Positions 13,271-20,392 of a stretch of 20,503 nt of DNA are shown in pieces; the first letter of the stretch is position 1; every line of letters starts with the position of its first letter. This DNA is from a virus. The translations under genes and the position numbers were made by a program. The stretch covers positions 1-20,503 of the IMG/VR virus record IMGVR_UViG_3300047319_001671. One strand, 5' to 3'. The notes beneath the pieces were generated by a model. That model was not told where the DNA came from. It ran no database searches and was given only the letters and a program-made list of their open reading frames with translations.

Positions 13271-13615
13271 ATGAGCATTCCAGACGGTGCCATCACCCTG
13301 TCCGATGGGACGTGGGTCGTGATGGACGAGCTCCACGGCCGGGACTTCCGGTTCCTCATGTCGCTCGACGAGGACAAGGTCGACGCGAAGGACATGGGCA
13401 AGGTGTTCGAGCTCATCGAGAGCAGGTGCCTCAAGTCGTCGGTGCCCGACGTGATCGACCTGCGGATCAGCCTCCTGACGGAGCTCGTCCAGCGCTGGAT
13501 GGGAGGGATCGCCGACGAGGCGCTCCCCCCGGTGAACGCGCCCGGCTCGGGGCTGCCCTCTCAGCCGCGGCGCTCAAGCAAGCCGGCAAGCCCGTCCCGC
13601 TCAACTACGCCCTAG
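13271..13615 (+). CDS. Tail assembly chaperone, short (G-like) product
   Basis: This 114-residue protein lies directly before the tape measure and after the tail tube genes, the place of the lambda G / G-T chaperone pair. It starts with the beta-rich GAITLSDGTWVVMDELHGRDF, then helices (KVDAKDMGKVFELIESRC, IDLRISLLTELVQRWMGG). The last part (residues 88-114) is Ser/Pro/Arg-rich and poor in structure, which suggests that the useful protein continues in the -1 frame after a slip at 13525-13531. GGGAGA precedes ATG 13271. The chaperone binds the tape measure during tube assembly and is not in the virion. Confidence 0.75.
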   Translation: MSIPDGAITLSDGTWVVMDELHGRDFRFLMSLDEDKVDAKDMGKVFELIESRCLKSSVPDVIDLRISLLTELVQRWMGGIADEALPPVNAPGSGLPSQPRRSSKPASPSRSTTP

Positions 13616-13743
13616 ACCTCCTCTGCCAGCGGTGGAGCATCGACCCCGACCGGCTCGACGAGTTGAAGGCGACCACGATCTCCCGCGGCCTCGCGTTCCT
13701 GACGATGGAGGCGCAGGCGACTCCCAAGCACGAGGGCCGCTAG
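13271..13743 (+). CDS. Tail assembly chaperone, long (G-T-like) -1 frameshift product
   Basis: If ribosomes slip back one base at C-CCC-CCG (13525-13531), reading joins 13271-13531 to 13531-13743 and gives about 157 residues. The added part is a helical, protein-like T domain (PLNYALDLLCQRWSIDPDRL, then DELKATTISRGLAFL). The -1 frame is open throughout this stretch and ends in TAG directly before the tape measure ATG. It has no plausible separate start with a ribosome site. Such a G/G-T pair is widely conserved in long-tailed phages and fits here in place, frame direction and size. The frameshift efficiency cannot be judged from sequence alone. Confidence 0.72.
13525..13531 (+). promoter_or_regulatory. 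Slippery heptamer CCCCCCG for -1 frameshift
   Basis: The zero frame reads CTC CCC CCG GTG. The heptamer C-CCC-CCG fits X-XXY-YYZ, so both prolyl-tRNAs can re-pair after a -1 shift. It lies near the end of the helical part of the short chaperone and leads into the only downstream protein-like frame. Confidence 0.7.
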
Positions 13744-15222
13744 ATGGCTGACACGACGATCAACTTCGTCGCCACGTTCAAGGCGGGCGCGGCCACGGCG
13801 GCGGTCAACTCGTTCAAGGGCGCGCTCCACGGGCTCCATGGTGCCGTTAGCAACGTCGCGGGCAAGCTCAAGGACCTCGGCGTCATGGTGGCGAAGCTGG
13901 CGGTCGGCGCGGGGGTCGCTCTCGTGGGGCTGCTCAGCCTGTCGGCGAAGAAGGCCGACGAGTACGGCATCACCGTCGCCCGGGTGGCGAAGATCACGGG
14001 CCTCGCGGTCGACCAGTCGTCGCGGCTGGTCGCGGTCTTCCAGCGGTACGGCGTCGAGGGTACGGACGCCATCCGCACCATCGGGATGCTCGAGAAGAAC
14101 GTCGGGAAGTACACCCTGACGACGAAGGCGTCGGCCAAGTTCGCCGAGCAGTGGGGCTTCTCGCTCCGCGACGCCAACGGCCACGTCAAGGACGCCAACG
14201 CCCTCATCAGCCAGGCGGCCGACTACTTCAACAACAAGAGCATCCCCGCATCGAAGAAGGCGGCTCTCGAGGCCAGCCTCTTCGGCCGGAACTGGCAGCA
14301 GATCGTTCCGATCCTCGCCCTCGGCAGCAAGGGCATCAAGGACGCCGGCGACGAGGCCGCGAAGCTCGGCCTGGTCCTCGACAAGAACAGTGCGGGCTCA
14401 CTGGCGAAGTTCCACCAGGCGGGCATCCAACTGGGCGAGGCGTGGGGCGGGTTCCAGCTCCAACTCGGCCTCTTCGTGATGCCGATCCTGACCAAGCTCT
14501 TCGGGATCATCACCGACAAGGTCATCCCCGCCGTCCGGGCGGGCGCCGCCGCGGTCGCGAAGTGGCTCAGCGACAACAAGCCGCTGATCGACCAGCTCAC
14601 CCACTTCGCCGGGACCGTCCTCGCCCACGTCATCACGGCGCTCCGCAACGTCATCGGCTGGATCCTGTCGGTGGTCAAGACGATCGCCGGCAACAAGGAC
14701 GCGATGAACGTCCTGACGACGATCGCCAAGGCCATCGGCACGGCCTTCACGGTCGCCTGGCAGGCCATCCAGACCATCATCGGCTGGATCGCGAAGTTCG
14801 TGGACAGCGTCGGCAAGAACAAGACCGCGATGACCGCCTTCCGCACCTTCTGGGACGGGGTCCTCTTCGTCCTCGGCAAGGTCGGCGACGCACTCCAGTT
14901 CATCATCGACCTCGCCGGGAAGGCGATCGACGCCCTGTCGAAGGTCAGCCTCTGGCAGTCCAAGACGCCGCAGCAGTCGCAGCAATACCACGCGCCGCAG
15001 CATGCCGCCGGCGGATGGGTCGGCCTCGCGGGTCCCGAACTCTCGTGGGTCGGCGAGAAGGGTCCCGAGTACATCATCCCGAACGACCAGCTCGGGAAGG
15101 GCGTCGGTACCGTCCATCACACGACGGTCGTCATGCTCGACAAGCGGGTCCTCGCCACCGCGGTCGACGAGTTCCTCGCGAGTAGCTTCGGGCGGGCGGC
15201 GCCGACCCTCGGCCGGACCTGA
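13744..15222 (+). CDS. Tape measure protein
   Basis: This 492-residue protein sets tail length and threads through the tube. The N-terminal region is helical and Ala-rich (VNSFKGALHGLHGAVSNVAG). A hydrophobic segment follows near residues 44-67 (KDLGVMVAKLAVGAGVALVG), and more occur near LFVMPILTKLFGIITDKVI, VIGWILSVVKTIAG and IIGWIAKFVD; these could enter the host membrane on infection. The C-terminus has the usual tape measure end: HAAGGWVGLAGPELSWVGEK then GPEYIIP. Repeated amphipathic helices with Trp-containing breaks fill the middle. At about 1.5 angstroms per residue the length predicts a short tail of roughly 70-75 nm. The ATG directly follows the chaperone TAG; the stop overlaps the next start (TGATG). 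Confidence 0.88.
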   Translation: MADTTINFVATFKAGAATAAVNSFKGALHGLHGAVSNVAGKLKDLGVMVAKLAVGAGVALVGLLSLSAKKADEYGITVARVAKITGLAVDQSSRLVAVFQRYGVEGTDAIRTIGMLEKNVGKYTLTTKASAKFAEQWGFSLRDANGHVKDANALISQAADYFNNKSIPASKKAALEASLFGRNWQQIVPILALGSKGIKDAGDEAAKLGLVLDKNSAGSLAKFHQAGIQLGEAWGGFQLQLGLFVMPILTKLFGIITDKVIPAVRAGAAAVAKWLSDNKPLIDQLTHFAGTVLAHVITALRNVIGWILSVVKTIAGNKDAMNVLTTIAKAIGTAFTVAWQAIQTIIGWIAKFVDSVGKNKTAMTAFRTFWDGVLFVLGKVGDALQFIIDLAGKAIDALSKVSLWQSKTPQQSQQYHAPQHAAGGWVGLAGPELSWVGEKGPEYIIPNDQLGKGVGTVHHTTVVMLDKRVLATAVDEFLASSFGRAAPTLGRT

Positions 15223-16442
15223 TGGCTCTCGCGCCGATCATCGCGACTGCGCTGACGACCTCGGTGCCCGCGAAGTCCCTGACGATGGACGGGGTCGACG
15301 TCCTGTCCACGATGGTCCGGATCGAGTCGATCCAGCTGACCGAGGAAGGCCCCGGCGGGGTCTCGTCGCTGGACTTCACCATCGAGGACCCTCTGTCCAC
15401 GTTCACGATGCAGGAGATGGCGGTCGTCCGGTTCTACGACCACACCAACAATCGCCCCCTCTTCCAGGGCTGGATGGAGTCGTTCGGGGTCAACCCGTGG
15501 GCGGCGCAAGGCCGGAGCATCGGCGTCCACTGCGTCGGGGTGGAGTCGCTCCTCGACTGGATGCTCATCCCGTCCCTGACGATCCCGGTCAACACGCCCA
15601 TCCACACCGCCTACCAAGCCTGTGTCGCCAACGCGACCGGGGTGGGCTGGCCGATCCGGGCCTACGCCTACGACTCCAGCGGCTTCCGGGGCGAGACGAG
15701 CACGCAGCAGTATCCGATCGGCTACTACCCCAACATCCTCGCGCAGGATGTCGTCCTCAGCGGGACGTCGCTCCGCGAGGCGCTCAACCAGGTCAGCGCG
15801 GCGGCCTCGTCACCGTCGTCGGGGACGTTCTTCGTCCCACCCGGCGAGGCCCAGAGCGCGAACGTCACCATCGACTTCACCTCGGGCCTCCGGGTCACCC
15901 CGACCTTCCTGACGTTCAGCATCCTCAACGTCGCCCAGCCCGCCGACTACTCGACGCTGACGATCCAGGACACGACCGCCGGGACCTACGCGGCGACCGG
16001 GCTGAACTTCGCGGTCGACACGGCCGGCGTGATCCGCGAGGTCTACGTCACCGGCGCCACTCCCGCCGTGAGCGGGCTCTACTCCGACGGCTCGGGGATC
16101 CCCGGCCCGGTGGCCCAGCTCAATGACGGCACGATCACGACCACGCTCGGGGCGACGCTCGCGGCGACGGACTACCTGTTCCAGTTCGCCACATCGGTCC
16201 GCGGATCGTTCTCGCTCGACCCGACCCGGGCGGGCTTCGTGGCCTCGGGCAACTACCGGGCGGGAGCTCAGGTGACGATCAAGGCCGACAGTCAGGTCAT
16301 CCTCGCCGACCTCACCTTCGTCATCGCCGCGATCCACAAGAGCTGGCAGCCCGGGGCGGAGTCTTGGGCCGTCGACTTCGGCGGCTTCCGGCCCTCGGCC
16401 ATGAAGCAGATCAGGCGGCTCACCCGTGGAGTCCGGTCGTGA
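15222..16442 (+). CDS. Tail hub / baseplate-like protein
   Basis: This 406-residue, mainly beta protein follows the tape measure, where distal tail and hub proteins are coded. The N-terminal part (LTMDGVDVLSTMVRIESIQL, FTIEDPLSTFTMQEMAVVRF, PLFQGWMESFGVNPW) resembles hub-type domains that begin with a paired strand unit, and VGVESLLDWMLIP is a short helix. The middle has loops rich in Ser and Thr. The C-terminal strand run (ADLTFVIAAIHKSWQPGAES then WAVDFGG) ends with a basic tail. Hub proteins link the tube end to the receptor-binding tip. A distal tail (Dit-like) role is an alternative. ATG 15222 overlaps the tape measure stop by one base. Confidence 0.68.
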   Translation: MALAPIIATALTTSVPAKSLTMDGVDVLSTMVRIESIQLTEEGPGGVSSLDFTIEDPLSTFTMQEMAVVRFYDHTNNRPLFQGWMESFGVNPWAAQGRSIGVHCVGVESLLDWMLIPSLTIPVNTPIHTAYQACVANATGVGWPIRAYAYDSSGFRGETSTQQYPIGYYPNILAQDVVLSGTSLREALNQVSAAASSPSSGTFFVPPGEAQSANVTIDFTSGLRVTPTFLTFSILNVAQPADYSTLTIQDTTAGTYAATGLNFAVDTAGVIREVYVTGATPAVSGLYSDGSGIPGPVAQLNDGTITTTLGATLAATDYLFQFATSVRGSFSLDPTRAGFVASGNYRAGAQVTIKADSQVILADLTFVIAAIHKSWQPGAESWAVDFGGFRPSAMKQIRRLTRGVRS

Positions 16443-18394
16443 CCGCAGCATTGTCCATCACGCCCGAGTCGCTTCACCCCGGCGACTCCGCCACGGTCAG
16501 CGGGACGGGCTTCCCCATCCTCTCGACGCGGATCCGCCAGGGGACCGACATCACGCCGAAGTTCCGGCCGCGCCCGGACGGCTCGTTCGACTCGGTCATC
16601 ACGGCGTCCGGCGCGGTCATCTATGCCGACCAGTACTCAGGAGGTCGATGGAACGTGGTCGCCCGTCTCGCGCCACTGCTGACGTTCCAGCCGCCGGTCG
16701 TCGACGTGACGCCGCCCGTCGTGACGGGCGTGACCGCCAACAACATCACGAACAGCAGCGCCCTGATCTCGTGGGTCACCAACGAGCCGTCGAACAGCCA
16801 GGTGGACTACGGCACGACGACCGGCTACCTGTCGGGGCCGACCGTCGCCGATCCGGCGTATGTCACGGCCCACGCCCAGACGCTGACGGGCCTGTCGGCG
16901 ACGACCCTCTACCACTACCGGGTCCGCTCGATCGACCGCTACGGCAACTCCACCGTCGGCGTCGACCTGACGTTCACGACCCTGACCAGCGGCACCGACA
17001 CCACCGCGCCGGTCATCAGCAACGTCGTCACCTCGACGACGAGCACGACCGCGACGGTCTCCTGGGACCTGTCAGAGGTCGCGACGGGCCAGTTCGACTA
17101 TGGCCTGACGACTTCCTACGGCTCGTCGTCGGCGCTGGAGTCATCGTTCATCTACACCCACCACTCGATGACCGTCACGAGCCTGACGCCGGGAGCGACC
17201 TACCACTACCGGATCCGCTCGGTGGACCCGTCGGGCAACGTCGGCCTCACGACCGATGCGACGTTCACGACCGCGGCGACTGCGGGTGGCTTCCCGGTCG
17301 ACCAGGCGCTGACGTTCCGCACCCGCCCGACGATCCCGTCCCTGCCGGGCTACCTCGTGAAGACGGCCGAGCCGACGTGGGGGACGCAGTACGTCCGGGC
17401 CACCAACACCCCCTCGAGGCGGCACTTCTACGCCCGCTACCAGGCGTGGAACTTCGACTCGACGCTGATCTACCTCGACCCGCCGGGGGTCTATCCGGGG
17501 CGGATGATCGACGGGACGACCTACGCCGACATCGGCTCCTTCTCCGGCCTCAGCAACGGCTTCTGGTGCAACACCGAGAACCGGATGTACGGCGTCGACG
17601 GCGGCGGGGCCAACCTCCTCTACCAGCAGACCGTCACCTCCGCCGGGGCGCTGATCGGGACCACGGTCAAGCACACCTTCGGGGTGGGCTACACCGCCTG
17701 GATCGGAGGCAACTCGGCGTCGTGGGAGGGCGGCATCTCCGACGATGACCGCTTCATCTGCATCACCCTCACCGACGTGACGCACGGCGGCGGCGACCGC
17801 CTCCAGGTGTACGACACGGTCCTCGACACGATCGTCGGGGACATCGCCAAGCCCGCCTCCGTGGACAACGCGATGATGTCCCGCTCGGGGACCTACGTGG
17901 TGGTGGTGCGGAACGGTTCGGGGACCTACCGCTACAACCAGGACCTGACGAACGCGACGCTCCTGACGACGAGCTCGAACCACTGCGACGTCGGCTATGA
18001 CGCGAGCGGCAACGACATCGTCGTCGCGAACAACGCCCCAGGCGTCGTCAGCTACCGCCTCTCCACCGCCTCGCCCACGACGTTGCTGGCCGCCGGCTCG
18101 GCATTCGAGTACGGCCACGTCAGCGGGCATCACAGCCGCAACGGCTGGATGTACCTGTCGATCTACGACAGCACCAGCACCGCGGGGCGGGCGGGCTTCG
18201 ACCAGGTCGTCGCCCTCAAGACGGACGGCTCGGGGACGGTCAACGTCTTCGGCTTCTCGAACAACGCCACCGGCGGCGGCACCTACAACGCCCAGCCGCA
18301 CGCCTCCGCGTCCCGCGATGGCAAGCGGGTCATCGTCGCCTCCGCGTGGGGGCTCACTGACGTCTACGACTACGTCTACGGCCTGACGGTCTAG
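16439..18394 (+). CDS. Tail tip protein with fibronectin-like domains and beta-propeller-like C-terminus
   Basis: This is a 651-residue protein. Residues 1-88 look like an IPT/Ig-type domain (SITPESLHPGDSATVSGTGF). Residues 91-182 and 189-279 are two fibronectin-like domains sharing the plan 'PPV..V.....S..ISW...E.....VDYG.T..Y' and 'T.YHYR(V/I)RS.D..GN'. The rest (about 290-651) holds repeated strand sets and phrases such as SASRDGKRVIVASAWG and GYDASGNDIVVANNAPGV, suggesting a TolB/YVTN-like propeller. Such modules bind sugars or surface proteins, so this is the best candidate in the window for a receptor-binding or adhesion protein. GTG 16439 overlaps the upstream stop (GTGA). The domain calls are by pattern and need profile searches. 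Confidence 0.72.
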   Translation: MTAALSITPESLHPGDSATVSGTGFPILSTRIRQGTDITPKFRPRPDGSFDSVITASGAVIYADQYSGGRWNVVARLAPLLTFQPPVVDVTPPVVTGVTANNITNSSALISWVTNEPSNSQVDYGTTTGYLSGPTVADPAYVTAHAQTLTGLSATTLYHYRVRSIDRYGNSTVGVDLTFTTLTSGTDTTAPVISNVVTSTTSTTATVSWDLSEVATGQFDYGLTTSYGSSSALESSFIYTHHSMTVTSLTPGATYHYRIRSVDPSGNVGLTTDATFTTAATAGGFPVDQALTFRTRPTIPSLPGYLVKTAEPTWGTQYVRATNTPSRRHFYARYQAWNFDSTLIYLDPPGVYPGRMIDGTTYADIGSFSGLSNGFWCNTENRMYGVDGGGANLLYQQTVTSAGALIGTTVKHTFGVGYTAWIGGNSASWEGGISDDDRFICITLTDVTHGGGDRLQVYDTVLDTIVGDIAKPASVDNAMMSRSGTYVVVVRNGSGTYRYNQDLTNATLLTTSSNHCDVGYDASGNDIVVANNAPGVVSYRLSTASPTTLLAAGSAFEYGHVSGHHSRNGWMYLSIYDSTSTAGRAGFDQVVALKTDGSGTVNVFGFSNNATGGGTYNAQPHASASRDGKRVIVASAWGLTDVYDYVYGLTV

Positions 18395-18405
18395 AGGGAG
18401 AACTG

Positions 18406-19005
18406 ATGGCCGCGACCGAAAGCCTGATCGTCGTCGGGGCGAAGAACGCCCATACCCTCAGCCGAACGATCGGCGCGAACCTCATCGAGGACGAGGTCGT
18501 CCTGCCGGGCGAGTACCCCTACGCGACCTATTCCTGCATCGCATCGGGCATCGCCACGACCACGGCGAACAGCCACCTGATGCAGATCATGGCCGGTTCA
18601 TCTCTGACCGTCCGGATCCGTCGCATCAGGATTGCCCAGAATGCCGGAGCCTCCGCCTATACGACGCTGCCGCTCCAGCTCGTCCGCCTCACGACGGCGG
18701 GTACCGGCGGAACCGCCATCACGGCCCGTGCCTACGACTCGGCGGACTCCGCGGCCGGCGCGGCGGGCATGACCCTGCCGACCGTGAAGGGCACCGAGGG
18801 CAACTTCGTCTGGGCGCAGTCGATGTGGCTGGCAACGGGGACGGTGGGGAGCCCAGGCCTGTTGGAGTGGACCCAGCTCCCGAACTCGAAGCCGATCATC
18901 ATCCCGGCCGGGACGACCAACGGGATCGCCATCAAGAACACCCTCGGCCCCGGCACCGCGACGGTCGACATCACCGTCGAGCTCGTGGAGACGAACTTCG
19001 TCTGA
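18406..19005 (+). CDS. Beta-rich virion-associated protein, last late gene
   Basis: This 199-residue protein begins after GAGGGAGAACTG. It has alternating strands (SLTVRIRRIRIAQNAGASAY, LQLVRLTTAGTGGTAITARA) and a later Trp strand (EGNFVWAQSMWLATG). It closes with KPIIIPAGTTNGIAIKNTLG and ATVDITVELVETNFV. The order resembles the protein at 7175-7642, suggesting shared ancestry and a common virion role. As the last gene before the strong terminator and next to the tip protein, it could be a tip accessory or a surface protein made in the late phase. No family is recognised. Confidence 0.65.
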   Translation: MAATESLIVVGAKNAHTLSRTIGANLIEDEVVLPGEYPYATYSCIASGIATTTANSHLMQIMAGSSLTVRIRRIRIAQNAGASAYTTLPLQLVRLTTAGTGGTAITARAYDSADSAAGAAGMTLPTVKGTEGNFVWAQSMWLATGTVGSPGLLEWTQLPNSKPIIIPAGTTNGIAIKNTLGPGTATVDITVELVETNFV

Positions 19006-19020
19006 TCTTCCCTCGTGCTC

Positions 19021-19055
19021 ACCGCCCCCCGGTCTCCAGCGAGCCGGGGGGCGGT
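19021..19055. terminator. Strong hairpin terminator ending the late operon
   Basis: ACCGCCCCCCGG (19021-19032) pairs perfectly with CCGGGGGGCGGT (19044-19055), a 12-bp stem with an 11-base loop, followed by TTTCGT. It begins 15 bases after the last late gene and ends 4 bases before the stop of the convergent gene. It can therefore act as a shared bidirectional terminator, though the T-runs are short. Confidence 0.85.
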
Positions 19056-19059
19056 TTCG

Positions 19060-19263
19060 TCATGCCCGGGACTTCGCAGCCTTCTCGATGCGCTTGGCTC
19101 GCCCGTCGGCGAAGGCGCCGTTGACGACGAACAGCGCCCAGATCGAGGCGATGGGCCAGCCGATCAGCGTGACCATCAGAACGATGCAGAGCACCGCGTG
19201 GATCGGCTTGCCGACCGAGAGCATCCCCAGCGGCGGGATCAGGATCGCGAGCAGGTAGCGCAT
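19060..19263 (-). CDS. YqaE/Pmp3-like small membrane protein
   Basis: This 67-residue protein has the YqaE/Pmp3 (UPF0057) pattern. A first hydrophobic helix begins YLLAILIPPLGML, with the family's double proline and a following Gly. A turn, GKPIHAV, leads to a second helix LCIVLMVTLIGWPIASIWAL. A basic tail rich in Ala and Lys ends the protein. Family members are two-pass cytoplasmic membrane proteins linked to cation or stress effects; in phages they are carried as accessory genes. AGGAGG lies just upstream of the ATG on the minus strand. Its stop is inside the shared terminator zone. A promoter candidate with operator-like elements lies upstream (19319-19357), so the repressor may control it. 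A superinfection or host-fitness role is inference. Confidence 0.72.
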   Translation of the reverse strand: MRYLLAILIPPLGMLSVGKPIHAVLCIVLMVTLIGWPIASIWALFVVNGAFADGRAKRIEKAAKSRA

Positions 19264-19328
19264 CAGTTCCTCCTAGTGGACAGTATGTGCACAAGTTGCC
19301 CCGCGTCATCAGGTTGGTGGACAACTGG

Positions 19329-19357
19329 CTTATGGCCGTGACGGACTGTTGTCACAA
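19329..19357 (-). promoter_or_regulatory. Candidate promoter of the YqaE-like gene with operator-like elements
   Basis: On the minus strand TTGTGA (19357-19352) and CATAAG (19334-19329) are separated by 17 bases, each matching 4 of 6 consensus bases. GGACTGTTGTCA (19343-19354, 10 of 12 matches to the operator on the minus strand) overlaps the -35. GGACAACTGGCT (19319-19330, 9 of 12) overlaps the -10 and start region. Confidence 0.45.
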
Positions 19358-19398
19358 TCGCGCCGACGATTCGGGCATGGATCCCGACCTGGACATGG

Positions 19399-19842
19399 TC
19401 ACCCCCGCCGAGAGCCGTCGGCGAGCCCTACGCCTCGCAGCGTTTCGCGAATGGCGTCGGCTACAAGATCAGCGGTCATCGCCGCAGACGTCGCCTGACC
19501 CTCGCGGAGGAGACGCAGCTCCTCGGTGAGCTCGCGGATCGCCCCGGCGAGATCGAGGTAGGCGCCCCCGCCGGCCAGGGTGTCGCCCAAACCCGGCGGG
19601 GGCATGTCAGGCGGGTAGCCGCCGAGCCATTCGGCGAGCACCAACGCCTCTGCTGATGTCGGCTCCCGTGAGCCGAGGTCGATCGCTACATAGGCGGCTC
19701 GACTCTTCGCCCCGAGGCCGAGCCGTGGCCCGAGCAACTCGAAGGCGCCGGTCTGGCTGATCCCCTCAGCCCGCCGCTTCGCGTGGATTGCATTGGCCCA
19801 CTTCCCGCGAGGCTCCGTGGACGGTGGACGGTATCCCGGCAT
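19399..19842 (-). CDS. HTH repressor, probable phage immunity repressor
   Basis: This 147-residue protein has an XRE-like DNA-binding part at about residues 15-75 (WANAIHAKRRAEGISQTGAF, then SRAAYVAIDLGSREPTSAEA, then LVLAEWLGGYPP). A flexible Gly/Pro linker follows, then a C-terminal coiled-coil (LAGAIRELTEELRLLREGQ) that probably makes a dimer. It is transcribed leftward and faces a smaller HTH gene across a 131-bp gap holding three palindromic operators. This is the layout of a CI/Cro-type lysogeny switch. There is no LexA/CI-type peptidase domain, so induction would not be by classic RecA self-cleavage. The ATG at 19842 is weakly spaced from GGAGG (about 15 bases), so the exact start is uncertain. 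Confidence 0.75.
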   Translation of the reverse strand: MPGYRPPSTEPRGKWANAIHAKRRAEGISQTGAFELLGPRLGLGAKSRAAYVAIDLGSREPTSAEALVLAEWLGGYPPDMPPPGLGDTLAGGGAYLDLAGAIRELTEELRLLREGQATSAAMTADLVADAIRETLRGVGLADGSRRG

Positions 19843-19864
19843 CGGACCGGAAGACTACCTCCGT

Positions 19865-19880
19865 CTTGACAACTGTCAAG
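19865..19880. promoter_or_regulatory. Operator 1 (CTTGACAACTGTCAAG)
   Basis: This is a 16-bp inverted repeat with 7-base arms and AC in the centre. It is nearest the repressor gene and lies between the candidate leftward -10 and the repressor's GGAGG, fitting autoregulation. The 19-base match including CGTC on the left is identical to operator 3. Confidence 0.85.
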
Positions 19881-19910
19881 GCACAGGACCGTAACACGCA
19901 CCAATCCCAG

Positions 19911-19922
19911 TGACAACTGTCA
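19911..19922. promoter_or_regulatory. Operator 2 (TGACAACTGTCA)
   Basis: This is the 12-bp core of the same palindrome; the outer bases differ from operators 1 and 3. On the minus strand its TTGTCA could be the -35 of a leftward promoter (17-base spacer, weak -10 TACGGT at 19893-19888) for the repressor. Centre spacing is 44 bp to operator 1 and 29 bp to operator 3. Confidence 0.8.
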
Positions 19923-19937
19923 TCTAGCCGATAGCGT

Positions 19938-19953
19938 CTTGACAACTGTCAAG
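19938..19953. promoter_or_regulatory. Operator 3 with embedded rightward -35
   Basis: CTTGACAACTGTCAAG is identical to operator 1. Its TTGACA (19939-19944) is a perfect -35 hexamer pointing at the Cro-like gene. With a 17-base spacer the -10 would be CACCAT (19962-19967, weak), and the start point would fall at or next to the ATG at 19974. Repressor binding here would block that promoter. Confidence 0.8.
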
Positions 19954-19973
19954 CGTAGGCTCACCATTCACGC

Positions 19974-20174
19974 ATGCCAACCGCTGGACCCACGCTCCGC
20001 CGGGAACGCCGGCTCGCCGACATCACGACGGTCGCCCTGGCGAAGGAGATCGGCATCTCGCGGGCCACCCTGTACACCCTCGAGCGCGCAGCCGTCGTGT
20101 CCCCCGAACAGGTCGCAGCCCATCGTGCGGCGGTCAAGACGCTACGTGACGGCAAGACCGAGGACGCGGCATGA
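19974..20174 (+). CDS. Cro-like HTH protein
   Basis: This 66-residue protein is nearly all one HTH domain: PTLRRERRLADITTVALAKE, then IGISRATLYTLERAAVVSPE, then a closing helix QVAAHRAAVKTLRDG. The size fits a Cro-type early regulator. It is divergent from the repressor and its promoter overlaps operator 3. No ribosome binding site is visible before the ATG, and the predicted transcript start falls at the ATG itself, so it may be translated from a leaderless mRNA. The stop overlaps the next start (ATGA at 20171). Confidence 0.72.
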   Translation: MPTAGPTLRRERRLADITTVALAKEIGISRATLYTLERAAVVSPEQVAAHRAAVKTLRDGKTEDAA

Positions 20175-20380
20175 ACACCCGCGGCGACATGCTCTCCACG
20201 GTCCTCGTGGCGGTCCTCGCCAGCCTCGTGATGTGCATCGTCGTCGCGTCCATCGGACGGACGGGCGACTGGGCCCCCTTCGCCCTGGTCCTCGCGGGCT
20301 GGCTGCTCGGGGGCGCCACCACCATCGCCGTCCATGACCTCTACATCGAGATGCACAACCGGGCGGATCCGAGGCGATGA
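20171..20380 (+). CDS. Small two-helix membrane protein in early operon
   Basis: This 69-residue protein is coupled to the Cro-like gene by ATGA overlap. A hydrophobic helix covers residues 8-28 (LSTVLVAVLASLVMCIVVAS). A second runs about 34-54 (WAPFALVLAGWLLGGATTIA). The link between them is short and charged, and the end is HDLYIEMHNRADPRR. It should sit in the cytoplasmic membrane. Placement in the early rightward operon suggests a role early in infection, such as exclusion or host take-over, but no family is recognised. GAGGA lies 7 bases before the ATG. Confidence 0.65.
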   Translation: MNTRGDMLSTVLVAVLASLVMCIVVASIGRTGDWAPFALVLAGWLLGGATTIAVHDLYIEMHNRADPRR

Positions 20381-20392
20381 CGCTCCGACCCT

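Noticed and set aside
19287-19529. Plus-strand 80-codon frame between the YqaE-like and repressor genes
   Set aside because: It runs through the candidate leftward promoter and the 3' end of the repressor on the other strand, and no convincing ribosome site or motif is present.
19686-19916. Minus-strand 76-codon frame overlapping the repressor start
   Set aside because: It covers operator 1 and reads the repressor N-terminus in another frame, and it has no motif.
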